Source: Allium sativum
Taxonomy: Eukaryota > Streptophyta > Magnoliopsida > Asparagales > Amaryllidaceae
Reading direction: 5' to 3'
DNA: 64,000 bases
Assembly: GCA_030737875.1 (NCBI GenBank)
Contig: CM060915.1
Coordinates: forward strand, 626,698,786-626,762,785
The stretch's first letter is position 1; each line of letters starts with the position of its first letter. The position numbers were made by a program, and so were the translations under genes. Under the pieces are notes generated by a model. The model did not search any database. It had not been told where the DNA came from and saw nothing but the letters and a program-made list of their open reading frames with translations. Below, piece after piece: positions 12,041 to 24,700 of this stretch.

Positions 12041-14050
12041 GAATCAAACACAGAAATATTTCAGAAAATTTCGGCAGCATAACGGCAGGGTAGTTAAAAC
12101 CGGGACCGTCTCTAGTACGGCTCCTCGCTCTACCTTAAAACCTTGCGATTTTTGACAATGGGGATTTCATGCATCTAGTTCGCACGTAGGCGGCATGTTC
12201 ATTTATACTTTTCCACAAACTAATCCTATGTGGTTTCAACCAAATAATTCTCAACCACAAACGGGTATTTTTCAACCACAATCAATCAATTTCAACCACA
12301 AACAATTCTAATCAACCATTCGCTATCAACCAATTTTCACACCTATCACAACCAATAAATATCGTCCATGGTTTGTGGACGAGGGGCGTATATATATATA
12401 AGTATATTTCACTTCTGTTTCAACACATAAATAATTTTTACAACGCATATATAACTTATATACATCGAACGTACAACTTATACAACGCTTATACATGAGG
12501 TGTACAACGCTTATATAACTCATACATTGACTATATAATTTATACATCATCGTTTTCCATATCGTTTATAATTTAGAAATCTCACATTGGGTTCTACTCC
12601 ACCAAAAATTGCAGAAGGCTCAGAAAAATATCCGGTCTCTTCTAGAATGTAGAAGGCGTCCACATGAGTCCACTGTCTCTTGTTTCACTGGATTTCGACC
12701 ACATAGCAAAAAGATATGATTTTTAGAAGTTGATCGAATTTTGCGACGGTTTTAAAGAGTTGAAATCAGTTTAAATTAATAAACCCGTACCTCAGCAAAT
12801 TAGTTCAAAACTAAGGATCGATTTTCACGCAAATCTGTGATGTATTACGACGATCGGAGGGCGCTGCGTCGAAGAGGATGGAGAGGGGCTTTGGCGCCTG
12901 AAATCCGGCAGATTCCGGTGGTCCTTGGCACGAGCGGCGGTTGCTGAAAGGCCGCAACTTCCTGGCGTCGATCCCCTCTAAATACACAGCGAAAAAAATC
13001 TTCAGTTGGTATGGATTTGAAGCTCGTCTCGAGCTCTACAAAATCCTCAACTGGGTCGAGGTCTGAATCGAAGTGGTTTGGTCAGAAAACAGCCAAGAAG
13101 GGTGGAGCTGCTTTCCGCCTTCGATCTGAAGGTTTGACGGGGAGAGAGAATTTAATGGGCCAATGATATTTTTCCTTTTATTTATATATTTTTTAAAAAA
13201 AATCCAAAAATACCCTTCTTCACATACTAGCTCCAATCCAAACCCAACGACTGTCGTCCCTAGCTAAATACCCCCATTCCGAATACAATGGGATATGTTT
13301 CGAAGGCCCATTCGACTGTTTCAGTCAGTTTCTCTTCAGATTAAAATATAAAGCATTCAATATTTATTTTGAACGTACATTTCAATTTGCCGGGGCCACA
13401 TACTGATCCCAAAAATTCCAGAAAAATAAATCTAGCTATGTTTTGATGATACGGTCCCAACAAAACTAGTTTCGTCGAATTCTGAGGTCGTTTGAAAAAT
13501 GGCCCTTTTCTGGTCGATCCAATTTAACAAAAATCGACCAAACACATTTTCCTTTGCCACGCTCACATACTAACTTCAAAAATTATGAAATTTGAAAACT
13601 AGCAATAATTTAACATCCCGATCCAACAAAAGTGGTTTCGTCGAATTCTGAGGTCGTTTGCAAAATGGGCATTTTCACGGGCTATATAGACTCTATAGCG
13701 ACCTTTCTGAAAATTCATTTAGCCATAACTTTTGCCTCCTGCTATGAAACTTCAATTTTTCAAATTCATTAGAAAGATATTCATAAACAGATTTAAATAT
13801 TTTTCATTTCACAAAAATATGTTTTGTTTTGCACCCGGTATAGTCAGTCAAAGTTTGAATCCCAATTTTGAAACTACCGCGCCATTTCAGGCCTTGTTTA
13901 TAATTAAAAATAATTATATTCATTTTCAAACATCGATTCAGACACACTTTTCATCGTTATTATTTAAAATATTTATTTTAAATATTTAAAATTCACTAAA
14001 ATAGCCAAATTAAAAATTTTAAATTGGCTCAGATTTTCCGGGCTGTTACA

Positions 14051-14224
14051 ATGGGCCAGTCAAATTGAAGCGTTGACCACGTTCATTTTCTCCAGAGCCC
14101 GCTTCTCTTCAGATCGAACGACGTAGGGCCTTCCGACCTTCTCTCCTCTTTATCTCATGATCCACTCAATAAAATCCACTGCTCCAGTTAGGGTTTTTGT
14201 AGATCTCTAAACCAGCTTCAGATC
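14051..14224 (+). mobile_element. E2 5' LTR, fragment between E1 and E3
   Basis: Aligns with E2 3' LTR positions 47357-47530 (GGGCCA, CAAATTGAAG, TTGACCACGTTCA, CTTCAGATCGAACGACG, CCAGTTAGGGTTTTT). The first ~620 bp of this LTR must lie beyond the left end of E1, outside the window. Confidence 0.88.
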
Positions 14225-17200
14225 TGTAATGACCCGCATTGGCAGAGGTATTATAATTAATTTATTTAATTATATAAATAGTGATATAGTGAATTAAATG
14301 GTGGCTTAATTTAATAATGGTGAATATTTAATTTAAATAATAGTTTAAATAATATATTTAATTCTGAAATAATCAGAATTGGTTGAAATGGCGATATGGT
14401 GTGAACTGGATCATCTGTGATATTTAATTCAGTTTAGAATTGAATTTGAATAACGAATATATTTAAATAACGACAGTTTGAACGTATAATTATATTATAA
14501 TTAAAATCGAGCTTGAAATGGCGTTGCAGTTTGCGATTTGGCGATTTGAACTTCAACTGAGTGTACAGGACTCGTTTTAAGCCGGATTTCTGTGAAACAA
14601 GAAACATGTGGAGCTGGTGGAGTATATCTTTCTAGTGGAACAGAAAAATCGGGATTTCATCGTGTAGATTTTGATTTATGTCCAAATCAAATTCTAGAAA
14701 AGTCGCTATGAATTTCCTTTATAATTTATAAAGGAATTATTTATAATTTTAAAAGGAATTTCAATATAAATCGAATATCGGGTTGACCCAGATTGAAATA
14801 TCGAGTTAGAAACCAACATAGGATTTTTCTGAGATGTATGATATTCCACTGTGAATATAGACGATAATATTTATTTTTAAATGTTAAATTTAATTATATT
14901 TAAATATATTTATATATTTAAATAGGCTATTTAGAGCTTTAAAAATAGCCACTTTTTCAAATGACCTCAGAGTTCGACGAAACTAATATTGTTGGATCCG
15001 CAATATTAAATTATTGCTAGATTTCAATTCACGTGATTTTTGAAGTCAGTATGTGGCCGTACGGATTTTTAGAGTGAAATACAGTCAGTATTTTGACCTT
15101 TAAAATACGCTGTGTGAGCATACGGAGTCGGAATTCGACGAAACCAGTTTCGTTGGGACCGAAATGTCAAACTCTAGCTACATGTCCAGTTTTGTGATTT
15201 TTGAATATCATGTGTAATCACACGGATTTTTAGAAGGCTAAAACGAATATAAAACAATAAAAGAAAATATCTAAACTCATTTAGAGGTCAAAACAAAGCT
15301 ACGTGTTCTCTTTTTCAACCATACAAGAAACCTCATCCTCCCTATAAGATCAGATTATCCGCCTCCATCAGTTTTTTTCTAAAACGTGAGAAGGTTCAAT
15401 TTCAAAAATCATAATAAAAACAATGAAATCCTATAAATTGTATTGCTTATATGAATGGATTTGTGAAGCAACCCTCTTCAATCTGATATGCTTTATATAG
15501 CGTGCGATCCAACTTCCTGGAACGTTTGTCTACATCAGCGCCTAGGGCACGGTTTTTCTTGAAATTTAGGCATTGATGTGGGAGTTTGAGTTCGTATTAA
15601 TGCTTGTGATGGAGTTTGGTATCATTCTTGAAATTTTGGTGTTTTTCTGAGCAAAAACAGTTCGATCGATGTACTGTACCCATCGTGAACGCCTGGGTAA
15701 CGCACGGAGAAGATGGGGTGCGGGTTTGATGACGAGGGTACGAAGTCGAAGAGATTTTGCAGGAGAAGATCATGGTGAAGTTTGTTTTTGAAATCGTTAA
15801 GAGATGATGGAGAACGGGATCGGCGAAGTGGTTATAATGGTGGAGGAAGGGCACAACATTTCGATTGAGGAAGATGAATGGCGGGATGCAGGTCTGTATA
15901 ACGGTTGGGCCTGGGAAGTGTTAATGGGCCGACAAAGAAATATTGGGTAAAGCCCAATTCATTTAAGTATAACTTGAAATCTATTTTAATTCAAATGATA
16001 ATGCATTAACTTGTTTATTTCATAACTTTGTCATACGATGTCGGAATTCAGTGAAACAAGATCCGTCAGGATAGTATGGACGGTGGCTACACACTGGAAC
16101 TGACTGGGAGTGGAGTGGAGCTCGTTTGAATTTATGGCCAAAATAAATTGTTTGATTCAAATCAAACAATAGTTTATCGTTCTTAACCATGAACTGCCAA
16201 TGTGAGTAAATCTCACTAACTCTGAACAATTTATAATTTCATGTTTTATTTTTCGAACTGTTAAAATATTGGCTGATTGACTGTGTGTTGACTATTTGAT
16301 TGAACTGCTAGTCAGTTAGTTGAATTTCTATATTGATTCTGTTTAACAGAATATATCATATAGAACTGAAAGTGATGTTGATATTATTATGTAACATCTG
16401 TGGATGCAGGGAAACAGGTTGGAGGAATCCGGCTGGATTCCTCAACATATATTTTACTCTTATTCATATATGGCGATATATGATGTGATATATAATCTGT
16501 TGTCAATTATATGTGTTTGGATGATATTGATCATCGTGATTTGATATTTTGAATACCATAACATACCGGAATGTTGATAAGGGAATTTTCAAAGTGATAT
16601 TGAAAATAAAATATTTATAAACTGGAATATTTATAAATAGGAGATATTTAGAAACTGAATAATTATAAAATCAAAGTATTTTATAAAACGATAATTTACT
16701 TAGCAAGTAAATAGAAGTGTAAAATGATATTTATTTAAGAAGTAAATAGAAGTATAAAGAAAGATATTTATGTAGAAAGTAAATAAATAGAATAAAGGGA
16801 TATTTATTGGAAAAATAAATAGGATTATAAAAGGAAATTAACGAGATAGAAAAGAGTTAATCAATCAGAGTTATCAAATAGAGTCATCAAATAGGAGTTA
16901 ATTGAACATAGTTATTCAAAAGGAGTTAATTGAACATAGTTAAAAGAAATAGAGTTAAACCAGATTAGAAACTGGCTAGAGATTAATAATTTGAATGGTT
17001 TTCTGAGTATCAGTCTGATGTTGGTTCGGCCTTCAGGGTTTATACTTAGAGAATTGTTCTCCTACTAGTTTACAGTCAGGGACTGATAGTTGTGAAATGA
17101 TATTGATATATAAATAAACAAATGGAAATGTTTTCCACTGTTAATAACATATATTTTCTAAACATAGAAAATAAGGAATATGAATATATATATATATGTA

Positions 17201-18701
17201 TATAGATATATGATTGATGATTGATCGATATAATTTACTCCTGGAAATAATATCGTTGTTTACACACGTGTTTTTCTTTGATAGTTAACTCATCGACTAT
17301 CGAAGTTTTTTGACCATTTTAATGTTGTTAATATGGAGAGACCGGTTGGATTATTATCCAAATAACGACTCTGTAGTGGCATGAGCGTTGCGAATCATAT
17401 ATGCCAAAGAAAATTGAAGACGGAGTAAAGTGCAAGGGCTATTGTATAAGTCTTAGATAATAGTTCCTAAGATGGATGCACTAAATAGTGCCTTCGGTTC
17501 ATCCTGTTCCTGGATGACTTGTATGGATGAATGTCTGACATAGTATTTCCAGAAAGGTCTCGTACATTGATTCCTTCAACCGTACCAAGAGTGGAAGCGG
17601 AGAAGGAAACTTCTTTAGCTAACACATAATGTACTATTATAGACGTCAATTAGTGATTTTCGATGGATCTGACAATGTGGCATTCGAAGTGAATCTAATG
17701 TGATGATAAAGCGTAACCTCAAGCCTCATCAACCGGTAAATGACAGAAATCGGGCAGGCAGCATGGCTAAGTCGGTCGCTCCGAAGTAGGGTGTATAATC
17801 ACCTGATCTAGAGTTTCATTTACTTCTAAAAATCTATTGTTGATACTGTCCCATTCGGGAAACGGTTGTTGATCCCAACCATTGGTGATATACATTCGAT
17901 ACACTCAAGCGAAATGAGTGGTTGGTCATGTGTGGTCGGGTTGCAAGATGTTCTTGTTGAATCTAGTGTATTCCTCTCTAGAGGTACACTGGCGAAAGGT
18001 GGTTCCATACCTTGTCATAGTTGGAAATCCATTACCCAATACATGCTTGCGATTTTGATTTGTATACTATATATGTAGAACGTGAGATGAAAGTGTTTCT
18101 GCTAGATGATTATATATATACTGTGGTTGATAGACATTATTATAATATCAAAAGGGTTTGATTTAAGGATATTTTGGATTCTCATTAGGGAAACACCCGT
18201 TCCGTTATACGGCGTGGTCTTATGAGATATCGTTTACTTGTTCGAACTATTTTAAAACTGTTTTACTCATACCAGTCCCATGACTGACCCGGAGTTTATT
18301 TTGTTTTGTTTTTGCTAAACTCTTGGGTGCCCAATTTTGTACGGACAGTCAAGTAGTCGGGATTTACAGATACTTGAAGAGCTGGAGCAGGAGGCTTCAG
18401 GATCATATAGCTATAGTTTATTTCCGTTGTGTTGTAAGTGCTGTACTTTGAAAATGATATGTTTATTCAAGTACAGATTTATATTTCAAGGATATGTTGT
18501 CTATTATATGTTATTCGTTCCGCTGTGAGGTTCGTGTTACTCTGATGTTGCTTCCTTCTTCTTCTTCTATTCTAAGTTTCTATCTTATCTTTCCCCACCC
18601 TCTAATTTCTTTCATTAATCATCTGGTATTTTCGACCCTTGGATGTTCTATATATGTTGTATATCGGATAACCAAGGTCGAAAAAAACCCGGGTCATTAC
18701 A
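14225..18701 (+). mobile_element. E3 5' LTR (4.48 kb)
   Basis: Starts TGTAATGACCC and ends CATTACA two bases before the PBS. It carries the U3 module pair near 14958 and 15125, and the U5-side block at ~18188-18355 (CATACCAGTCCCATGACTGACC...TTGGGTGCCC). Only scattered differences separate it from 21708-26122. It has no gene: short ORFs open in both LTRs reflect recent copying. Confidence 0.9.
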
Positions 18702-18703
18702 GT

Positions 18704-18715
18704 TGGTATCAGAGC
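18704..18715 (+). promoter_or_regulatory. E3 primer binding site (initiator Met tRNA)
   Basis: TGGTATCAGAGC, two bases after the 5' LTR. Confidence 0.95.
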
Positions 18716-18761
18716 TTAAAGTTAAGAATTACCTTGGCTTTGTGGCGTGACTGAGTAGATA

Positions 18762-18780
18762 TGGGGTTAGCAATACCCTA
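18762..18780 (+). promoter_or_regulatory. E3 leader stem-loop, 6-7-6
   Basis: TGGGGT-TAGCAAT-ACCCTA, 47 nt after the PBS. Stem length, loop length and the loop pattern (YAG-AA/G-) match the E1, E2 and E5 leader hairpins, although the surrounding E3 leader has little other similarity. Confidence 0.55.
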
Positions 18781-19487
18781 GATTGAGTTGAGTGTATAAA
18801 TACGAGTGAGCTATTTGTTATTGATATAAAAATTGTTTTATATTGTGGTGATTTATTGGTTGAGTTGTTTATGTGTTCTGGTCGATTAGTTTGATCCACT
18901 GTATCGGTAGGAGTTACTAAACACTCGAATACGATGGGTCGACACGATATGTTTTGAAAAGAGGGTAAATTAAAATAAGTTTACCCAAGGTATATCTTGA
19001 TATAGAGAAGATATATATATATATATATCAAAATTATAATATAGTGGATATATTGGTTGTTATTATAATTGAGTAAGATTATAAATTAAATGGTTATGTA
19101 AATAACCAATCAGAATTCATATAAGTGAAATACGTGAAATCAGATGAGTTAAATCTAAAATTTAAACTAGGAATTGAGTTAAAACTCTGGAGAATTGGAT
19201 AAGTGTTTGTAAATGGATTTGGATTAAAAATAAGGAAAATTTAAGATCTTGGGAGATTTTAAATTATTTTACAAGCAGTGTGAATTATATTTTGAAATGA
19301 ATTTCAAAGTGGAAATGTTTAGAAATGGTTTTATAGTATTGAACTCACTTCGATCGCTGGAAAATAGATTCCGATAATGACAGTTGCATCATCAGTATTC
19401 ATTTTCGAGTTGTAAGTGACGAATTACTACCAGAGATATTGTTTTGAATTTGTTTTGGGAAAGACAAGTTGTGTTGAATTTCAAAAT

Positions 19488-19660
19488 GGGATTTATAATA
19501 TAGAATTTGAATATAGAAATTCAAATGGGATTTATAATATAGAATTTGAATATATAGAATTTGAATATAGAAATTCAAATGGCATTTATAATATAGAATT
19601 TGGATATATAGAATTTGAATATAGAAATTCAAATGGGATTTATAATATAAAATTTGAATA
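19488..19660. repeat. tandem repeat, TTTATAATATAGAATTTGAA-type units
   Basis: About four imperfect units combining ATGGGATTTATAATATAGAA, a TTTGAATATAGAA segment and ATTCAAATGG. Low complexity; the ORFs it opens on both strands are incidental. Confidence 0.85.
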
Positions 19661-20214
19661 GAAATTGAATAGAATTAACTAAGTCGAAGAGGAATTAGTT
19701 AATCGAGTTTTGAATTTGAAGTTGAACTTTGAAAGGTGAATTGGATTTGTAAATGGATATTCGAAATCGAATATAGAACTTAAATTTGAAATTTGGTTTC
19801 AAACTAGTTAATAAGAAAGTTAAAATATATTTAAACATGTCATGTTCAAATATAAAAGTGAAATAGACTAAAGAGTTAATTAACAAATTAATTAACGAAT
19901 TGAGTTAAAACGATCAGGTATAGTTAAAATAGATTGGGCATGTATAAGTATACATGGGATAGGTATGGAAAAGGTATGAAGGTATATAAATAGAATGCTT
20001 GACGAAAAGGTATGTATTTAATTAATATATGAGATTTTATGCGCCGTATCGGCTAGCCGCTTGGCTTTTTCTTTTTCTTTTGGATTGGTAAGGGCCATGG
20101 GAGGCTATTTGAAATATCCCGATGCTCCTGGTACAAAGGAGGTTATTGCAAATTTTTCCGGGAATTTAAGGAGTTAGAATATTTTTAAGATAATTTGATA
20201 GTTAGAAATCAACG

Positions 20215-20323
20215 TATCTATATATATATACATATATATATATACATATATATATATATACATATATATATACATATATATATACATATATATATACATA
20301 TATATATATACATATATATATAC

Positions 20324-20354
<31 letters not shown>
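20215..20354. repeat. (TATATACA)n microsatellite
   Basis: 140 bp of TATATA tracts regularly interrupted by CA. The Tyr/Ile-rich reading on the minus strand is an artefact of the repeat. Confidence 0.95.
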
Positions 20355-21694
20355 GAAGTCGATAAGGAAACAAACTTAGAAATAGAATAGTAAAAATCAA
20401 AAAGGAATTCTAAGAATAAAATCCAGTAAGCATAGAAAGAGAAAGTGTATACGTGTTTAAAAGTGAATAAGTAGTTGTATGGTATTGATTATTCGAGTAA
20501 GTAGTCATATATGTTTTGACGTTATAAATGTTATTCAGTCAAGGTCTGAGAGGTAGTTATACCCCAACTTGATTGATTTCATTATTAACAAATAAATAGT
20601 AAGATTTCAGGCTCGAAGATCAATGTTGAATAAGAGTTAGTTGAATATAGTATTTGGGTTATCGTAACGATGTTTTACACAACATCCATTTTAACCCAAA
20701 TAAGTGTAAGCTTGGAAATATAATAAAGAATATTTCCTAATTATAGAAATAAATGAGATCGGAAATGAGATAAGTAATTGGAATATTTTCCAATTATAAA
20801 TAGCATATATTTTCTAAAGTTTAGAAAATAAAGGAAGGCGATATTCAAAAATGTTTTCCAAATAACATAATAGGCCAATATGGTTATTGAAAATATTTGG
20901 TTAACAAATATTGATAAAGAAGTAGAGAAGTGATTTAACTAATGGAATATTAATTAAGGGCTCAACGACATGTTCAAAAGGAAAATTTGATTTTTGAAAA
21001 AGAGTTAACTATTTAAATACTCCTAGGGCAAGACTGTTTGAATTAAAAACAAATTTAACAGAAAATTGTGAAAGCAAATTTGAATTAAAGTAAAGCCAAT
21101 AAAGTGGTAACTGAGATTGAATTAGAATGATATCAAGACAAATTGGATTATGAGATACAAATTTGAAGTGTAATGTGATAATCAAGTTAAGAGCTGGGAA
21201 TCGAGAAGAAACTCAAGTTGAAATGATATTTGGCTCCAATATAAGCGAATGGTTGTGTCGTGGATAAAAGCAGATTGGAATTTGATTGGGATGACCCTTG
21301 TATCCACTGAATTGATAACAGGTGGAAAGGATATAATGATATGCCGACAAAAGGTACAAGTTTATATTTCTATTGGATATAAGATTTATGAGCCGAATTG
21401 GCAAGCCGCTTGGCCGTTTCATTTTCTTTTGGGATGGAGATGGCCCAGAGAGGCGAGTGGGAGTTTGACCGATTGACCAGTACAAAAGAGGTGCTGGCGA
21501 AATTTTTCGAAAAGTCAAGGTGTTAGAAATTTTTTCAGGATTTTTGAAAATTTTCGTTGATAAGAATTAATTAATAATTTAATTGAAATTAAATTAGTCC
21601 AGTTGGAAACTAAAGTTGAAAAGTGGACAAATAAGTTCTAACCGGTCGATAGGGTAGTTCTCTACCTTAGCAATTTCGAGGACGAAATTATTTT

Positions 21695-21707
21695 AAGTGG
21701 GGAAGAA
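21695..21707 (+). promoter_or_regulatory. E3 polypurine tract
   Basis: AAGTGGGGAAGAA directly before the TGTAATGACCC start of the 3' LTR, preceded by TTCGAGGACGAAATTATTTT as in E1, E2 and E5. Confidence 0.92.
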
Positions 21708-24700
21708 TGTAATGACCCGCATTGGAAGAGGTATTATAATTAATTTATTTAATTATATAAATAGTGATATAGTGAATTAAATGGTGGTTTAATTTAATAA
21801 CAGTGAATATTTAATTAAAATAATAATTTAAATAATATATTTAATTCTGAAATAATCAGAATTGGCTAAAATGGTGATATGGTGTGAACTGGATCATCTG
21901 TGATATTTAATTCAGTTTTGAATTGAATTTGAATAACGAATATATTTAAATAACGACAGTTTGAACATATTATTATATTATAATTAAAATCGAGCTTGAA
22001 ATGGCGCTGCAGTTCGCGATTTGGCGATTTGAACTTCAACTGAGTGTACATGACTCGTTTTAAGCCGGATTTCTGTAAAACAAGAAACATGTGGAGCTGG
22101 TGGAGTATATCTTTCTAGTGAAAGAGAAAAATCGGGATTTCGTCATGTAGATTTTGATTTATATCCAAATCAAATTCTAGAAAAGTCGCTGTGAAATTCC
22201 TTTATAATTTATAAAGGAATTATTTATATTTTTAAAAGGAATTTCAATATAAATCGAATATCGGGTTGACCCAGATTGAAATATCGAGTTAGAAACCAAT
22301 ATAGGATTTTTCTGAGCTATATGATATTCCACTGTGAATATAGACGATAATATTTATTTTTAAATGTTAAATTTAATTATATTTAAATATATTTATATAA
22401 TTAAATAGGTTATTTAGAGCTTTAAAAATAGCCACTTTTTCAAATGACCTCAGAATTCGACGAAACTAATTTTGTTGGATCCGCAATATTAAATTATTGC
22501 TAGATTTCAATTTACGTGATTTTTGAAGTTAGTATGTGGCCGTACGGATTTTTAGAGTGAAAAACAGTCAGTATTTTGACCTTTAAAAATACGCTGTGTG
22601 AGCATACGGAGTCGAAATTCGACGAAACCAGTTTCGTTGGGACCGTAATGTCAAACTCTAGCTACATGTCCAGTTTTGTGATTTTTGAATATCGTGTGTA
22701 ATCACATGGATTTTTAGAAGGTAAAAACGAATATAAAACAATAAAAGAAAATATCTAAACTCATTTAGAGGTCAAAACAAAGCCACGTGTTCTCTTTTTC
22801 AGCTACACAAGAATCCTCATCCTCCCTATAAGATCAGATTATCCGCCTCCATCGGTTTTTTTCTAAAACGTGAGAAGTTTCAATTTCAAAAATCAAAATA
22901 AAAACAATGAAATCCTATAAATCGTATTGCTTATATGAATGGATTTCTGAGGTAGCCCTCTTCAATCAAATATGCTTTGTATAGCGTGCAATCCAACTTC
23001 CTGGAACGTGTGTGTGAACATCAGCTCCTACGGCACGTTTTTTCTTGAAATTTAGGCATTGATGTGGGAGTTTGAGTTTGCATTAATGCTTGTGATGGAG
23101 TTTGGTATCATTCTTGAAATTTTGGGGTTTTTCTGAGCAAAAACAGTTCGATCGATGTACTGTACCCATCGTGAACGCCTGGGTAACACACGGAGAAGAG
23201 GGGGTGAGGGTTCGATGATGAGGGTACGAAGTCGAAGAGATTTTGCAGGAGAAGATCATGGTGAAGTTTGTTTTTGAAATCGTTAAAAGATGATGGATAA
23301 CGGGATCGGCGAAATGGTTATAATGGTGGAGGAAGGACACGACATTTCGATTGAGGAAGGTGAATGGGGGGGATGCGGGTCTGTATAACGGTTGGGCCTG
23401 GGAAGTGTTAATGGGCCGACAAAGAAATATTGGGTAAAGCCCAATTCATTTAAGTATAACTAGAAATCTATTTTAATTCAAACGATAATGCATTAACTTG
23501 TTTATTTCATAACTTTGTCATACGATGTCGGAATTCAGCGAAACAAGATCCGTCAGGATCGTATGGACGGTGGCTACACACTGGAACTGACTGGGAGTGG
23601 AGTGGAGCTCATTTGAATTTATGGAAAAATAAATTGTTTGATTCAAATCAAACAACAGTTTATCGTTCTTAACGATGAACTGCCAACGTGAGTAAATCTC
23701 ACTATCTCTGAACAATTTATAATTTCATGTTGTATTTTTAGAACTGTTAAAATATTGGCTGATTGACTGTGTGTTGACTGTTTGATTGAACTGCTAGTCA
23801 GTTAGTTGAATTTCTATATTGATTCTGTTTAACTGAATGTATCATATAGAACTGAAAGTGATGTTGATATTATTGTGTAACATCTGTGGATGCAGGGAAA
23901 CAGGTTGGAGGAATCCGACTGGATTCCTCAACATATATTTTACTGTTATTCATATATGGTGATATATGATGTGATATATAATCTGTTGTCAATTATATGT
24001 GTTTGGACGATATTGATCATCGTGATTTGATATGTTGAATACCATAACATACCAGAATGTTGATAAGGGAATTTTCAAAGTGATATTGAGAATAAAATAT
24101 TTGTAAACTGGAATATTTATAAATAGGAGATATTTAGAAAGGGAATAATTATAAAATCAAAGAATTTTATAAAACGATTATTTACTTGGCAAGTAAATAG
24201 AAGTGTAAAACGATGTTTATTTAAGAAGTAAATAGAAGTATAAAGAAAGATATTTACGTAGAAAGTAAATAAATAGAATAAAGAAATATTTATTGGGAAA
24301 ATAAATAGGATTATAAAAGGAAATTAACGAGATAGAAAAGAGTTAATCGATCAGAGTTATCAAATAGAGTCATCAAATAGGTGTCAATTGAACATAGTTA
24401 TTCAATAGGAGTTAATCGAACATAGTTAAAAGAAATAGAGTTAAACCAGATTAGAAACTGACTAGAGATTAATAAGTTGAATGGTTTTCTGAGTATCGGT
24501 CTGATGTTGGTTTCGGCCTTCGGGGTTTATACTTAGAGAATTGTTCTCCTACTAGTTTACAATCAGGGACTGATAGTTGTGAAATGATAGTGATATGTAA
24601 ATAAACAAATGGAAATGTTTTCCAGTGTTAATAACATATATTTTCTAAACATAGAAAATAAGGAATATGAATATATATATATATATATGTGTGTGTGTAT

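Larger units (their letters stand above)
1..14050 (-). mobile_element. E1: coding-free long-LTR Ty3/gypsy-type retrotransposon (3' end beyond window)
   Basis: Read on the minus strand, the 5' LTR begins TGTAACAGCCCGG at 14050 and ends GTCGTCACA at 9015. It is followed by a PBS, a 1.25-kb core, a PPT and a second LTR starting at 7769 that runs off the left edge. No gag or pol is present. The core is collinear with both ends of E2's internal region, so E1 looks like an E2-type element that lost all coding sequence. Its right flank (ATGGG, 14051-14055) matches the uninterrupted sequence in the E2 3' LTR at 47357-47361, so E1 sits in the E2 5' LTR. The left target duplication lies outside the window. 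Confidence 0.85.
9015..14050 (-). mobile_element. E1 5' LTR (5.04 kb)
   Basis: TGT...ACA termini, followed by the PBS. Contents in element order: two U3 modules (13668-13628 and 13500-13462), a GC-rich block (~12160-12060), the TTCAACACATGAAT array with palindromes (12040-11420), a ~243-bp tandem duplication (11398-10914), and the U5-side block (9405-9330). Short ORFs in it are not conserved as proteins. Nothing else gene-like is visible. Confidence 0.88.
18716..21694 (+). mobile_element. E3 internal region, non-coding (~3 kb)
   Basis: AT-rich, without gag or pol motifs in any frame. It holds a short tandem repeat (19488-19660), a TATATACA microsatellite (20215-20354), and two diverged copies of a GCCGCTTGGC / GTACAAAGGAGG / AAATTTTTC block (20035-20190 and 21380-21560). 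The second of these adjoins the PPT. E5 has the same block at 60395-60500. Confidence 0.85.

Noticed and set aside
15597..15854. 85-codon ORF on the minus strand, open also in the other E3 LTR (23083-23340)
   Set aside because: The two LTRs were identical at insertion, so shared openness is expected. No motif, and no counterpart in E1, E2 or E5.
17467..18078. 60-70 codon ORFs on both strands in E3 LTRs
   Set aside because: Overlapping, lacking motifs; LTR shadows duplicated in both LTRs.
20218..20400. Tyr/Ile-repeat protein on the minus strand
   Set aside because: Pure translation of the TATATACA microsatellite.
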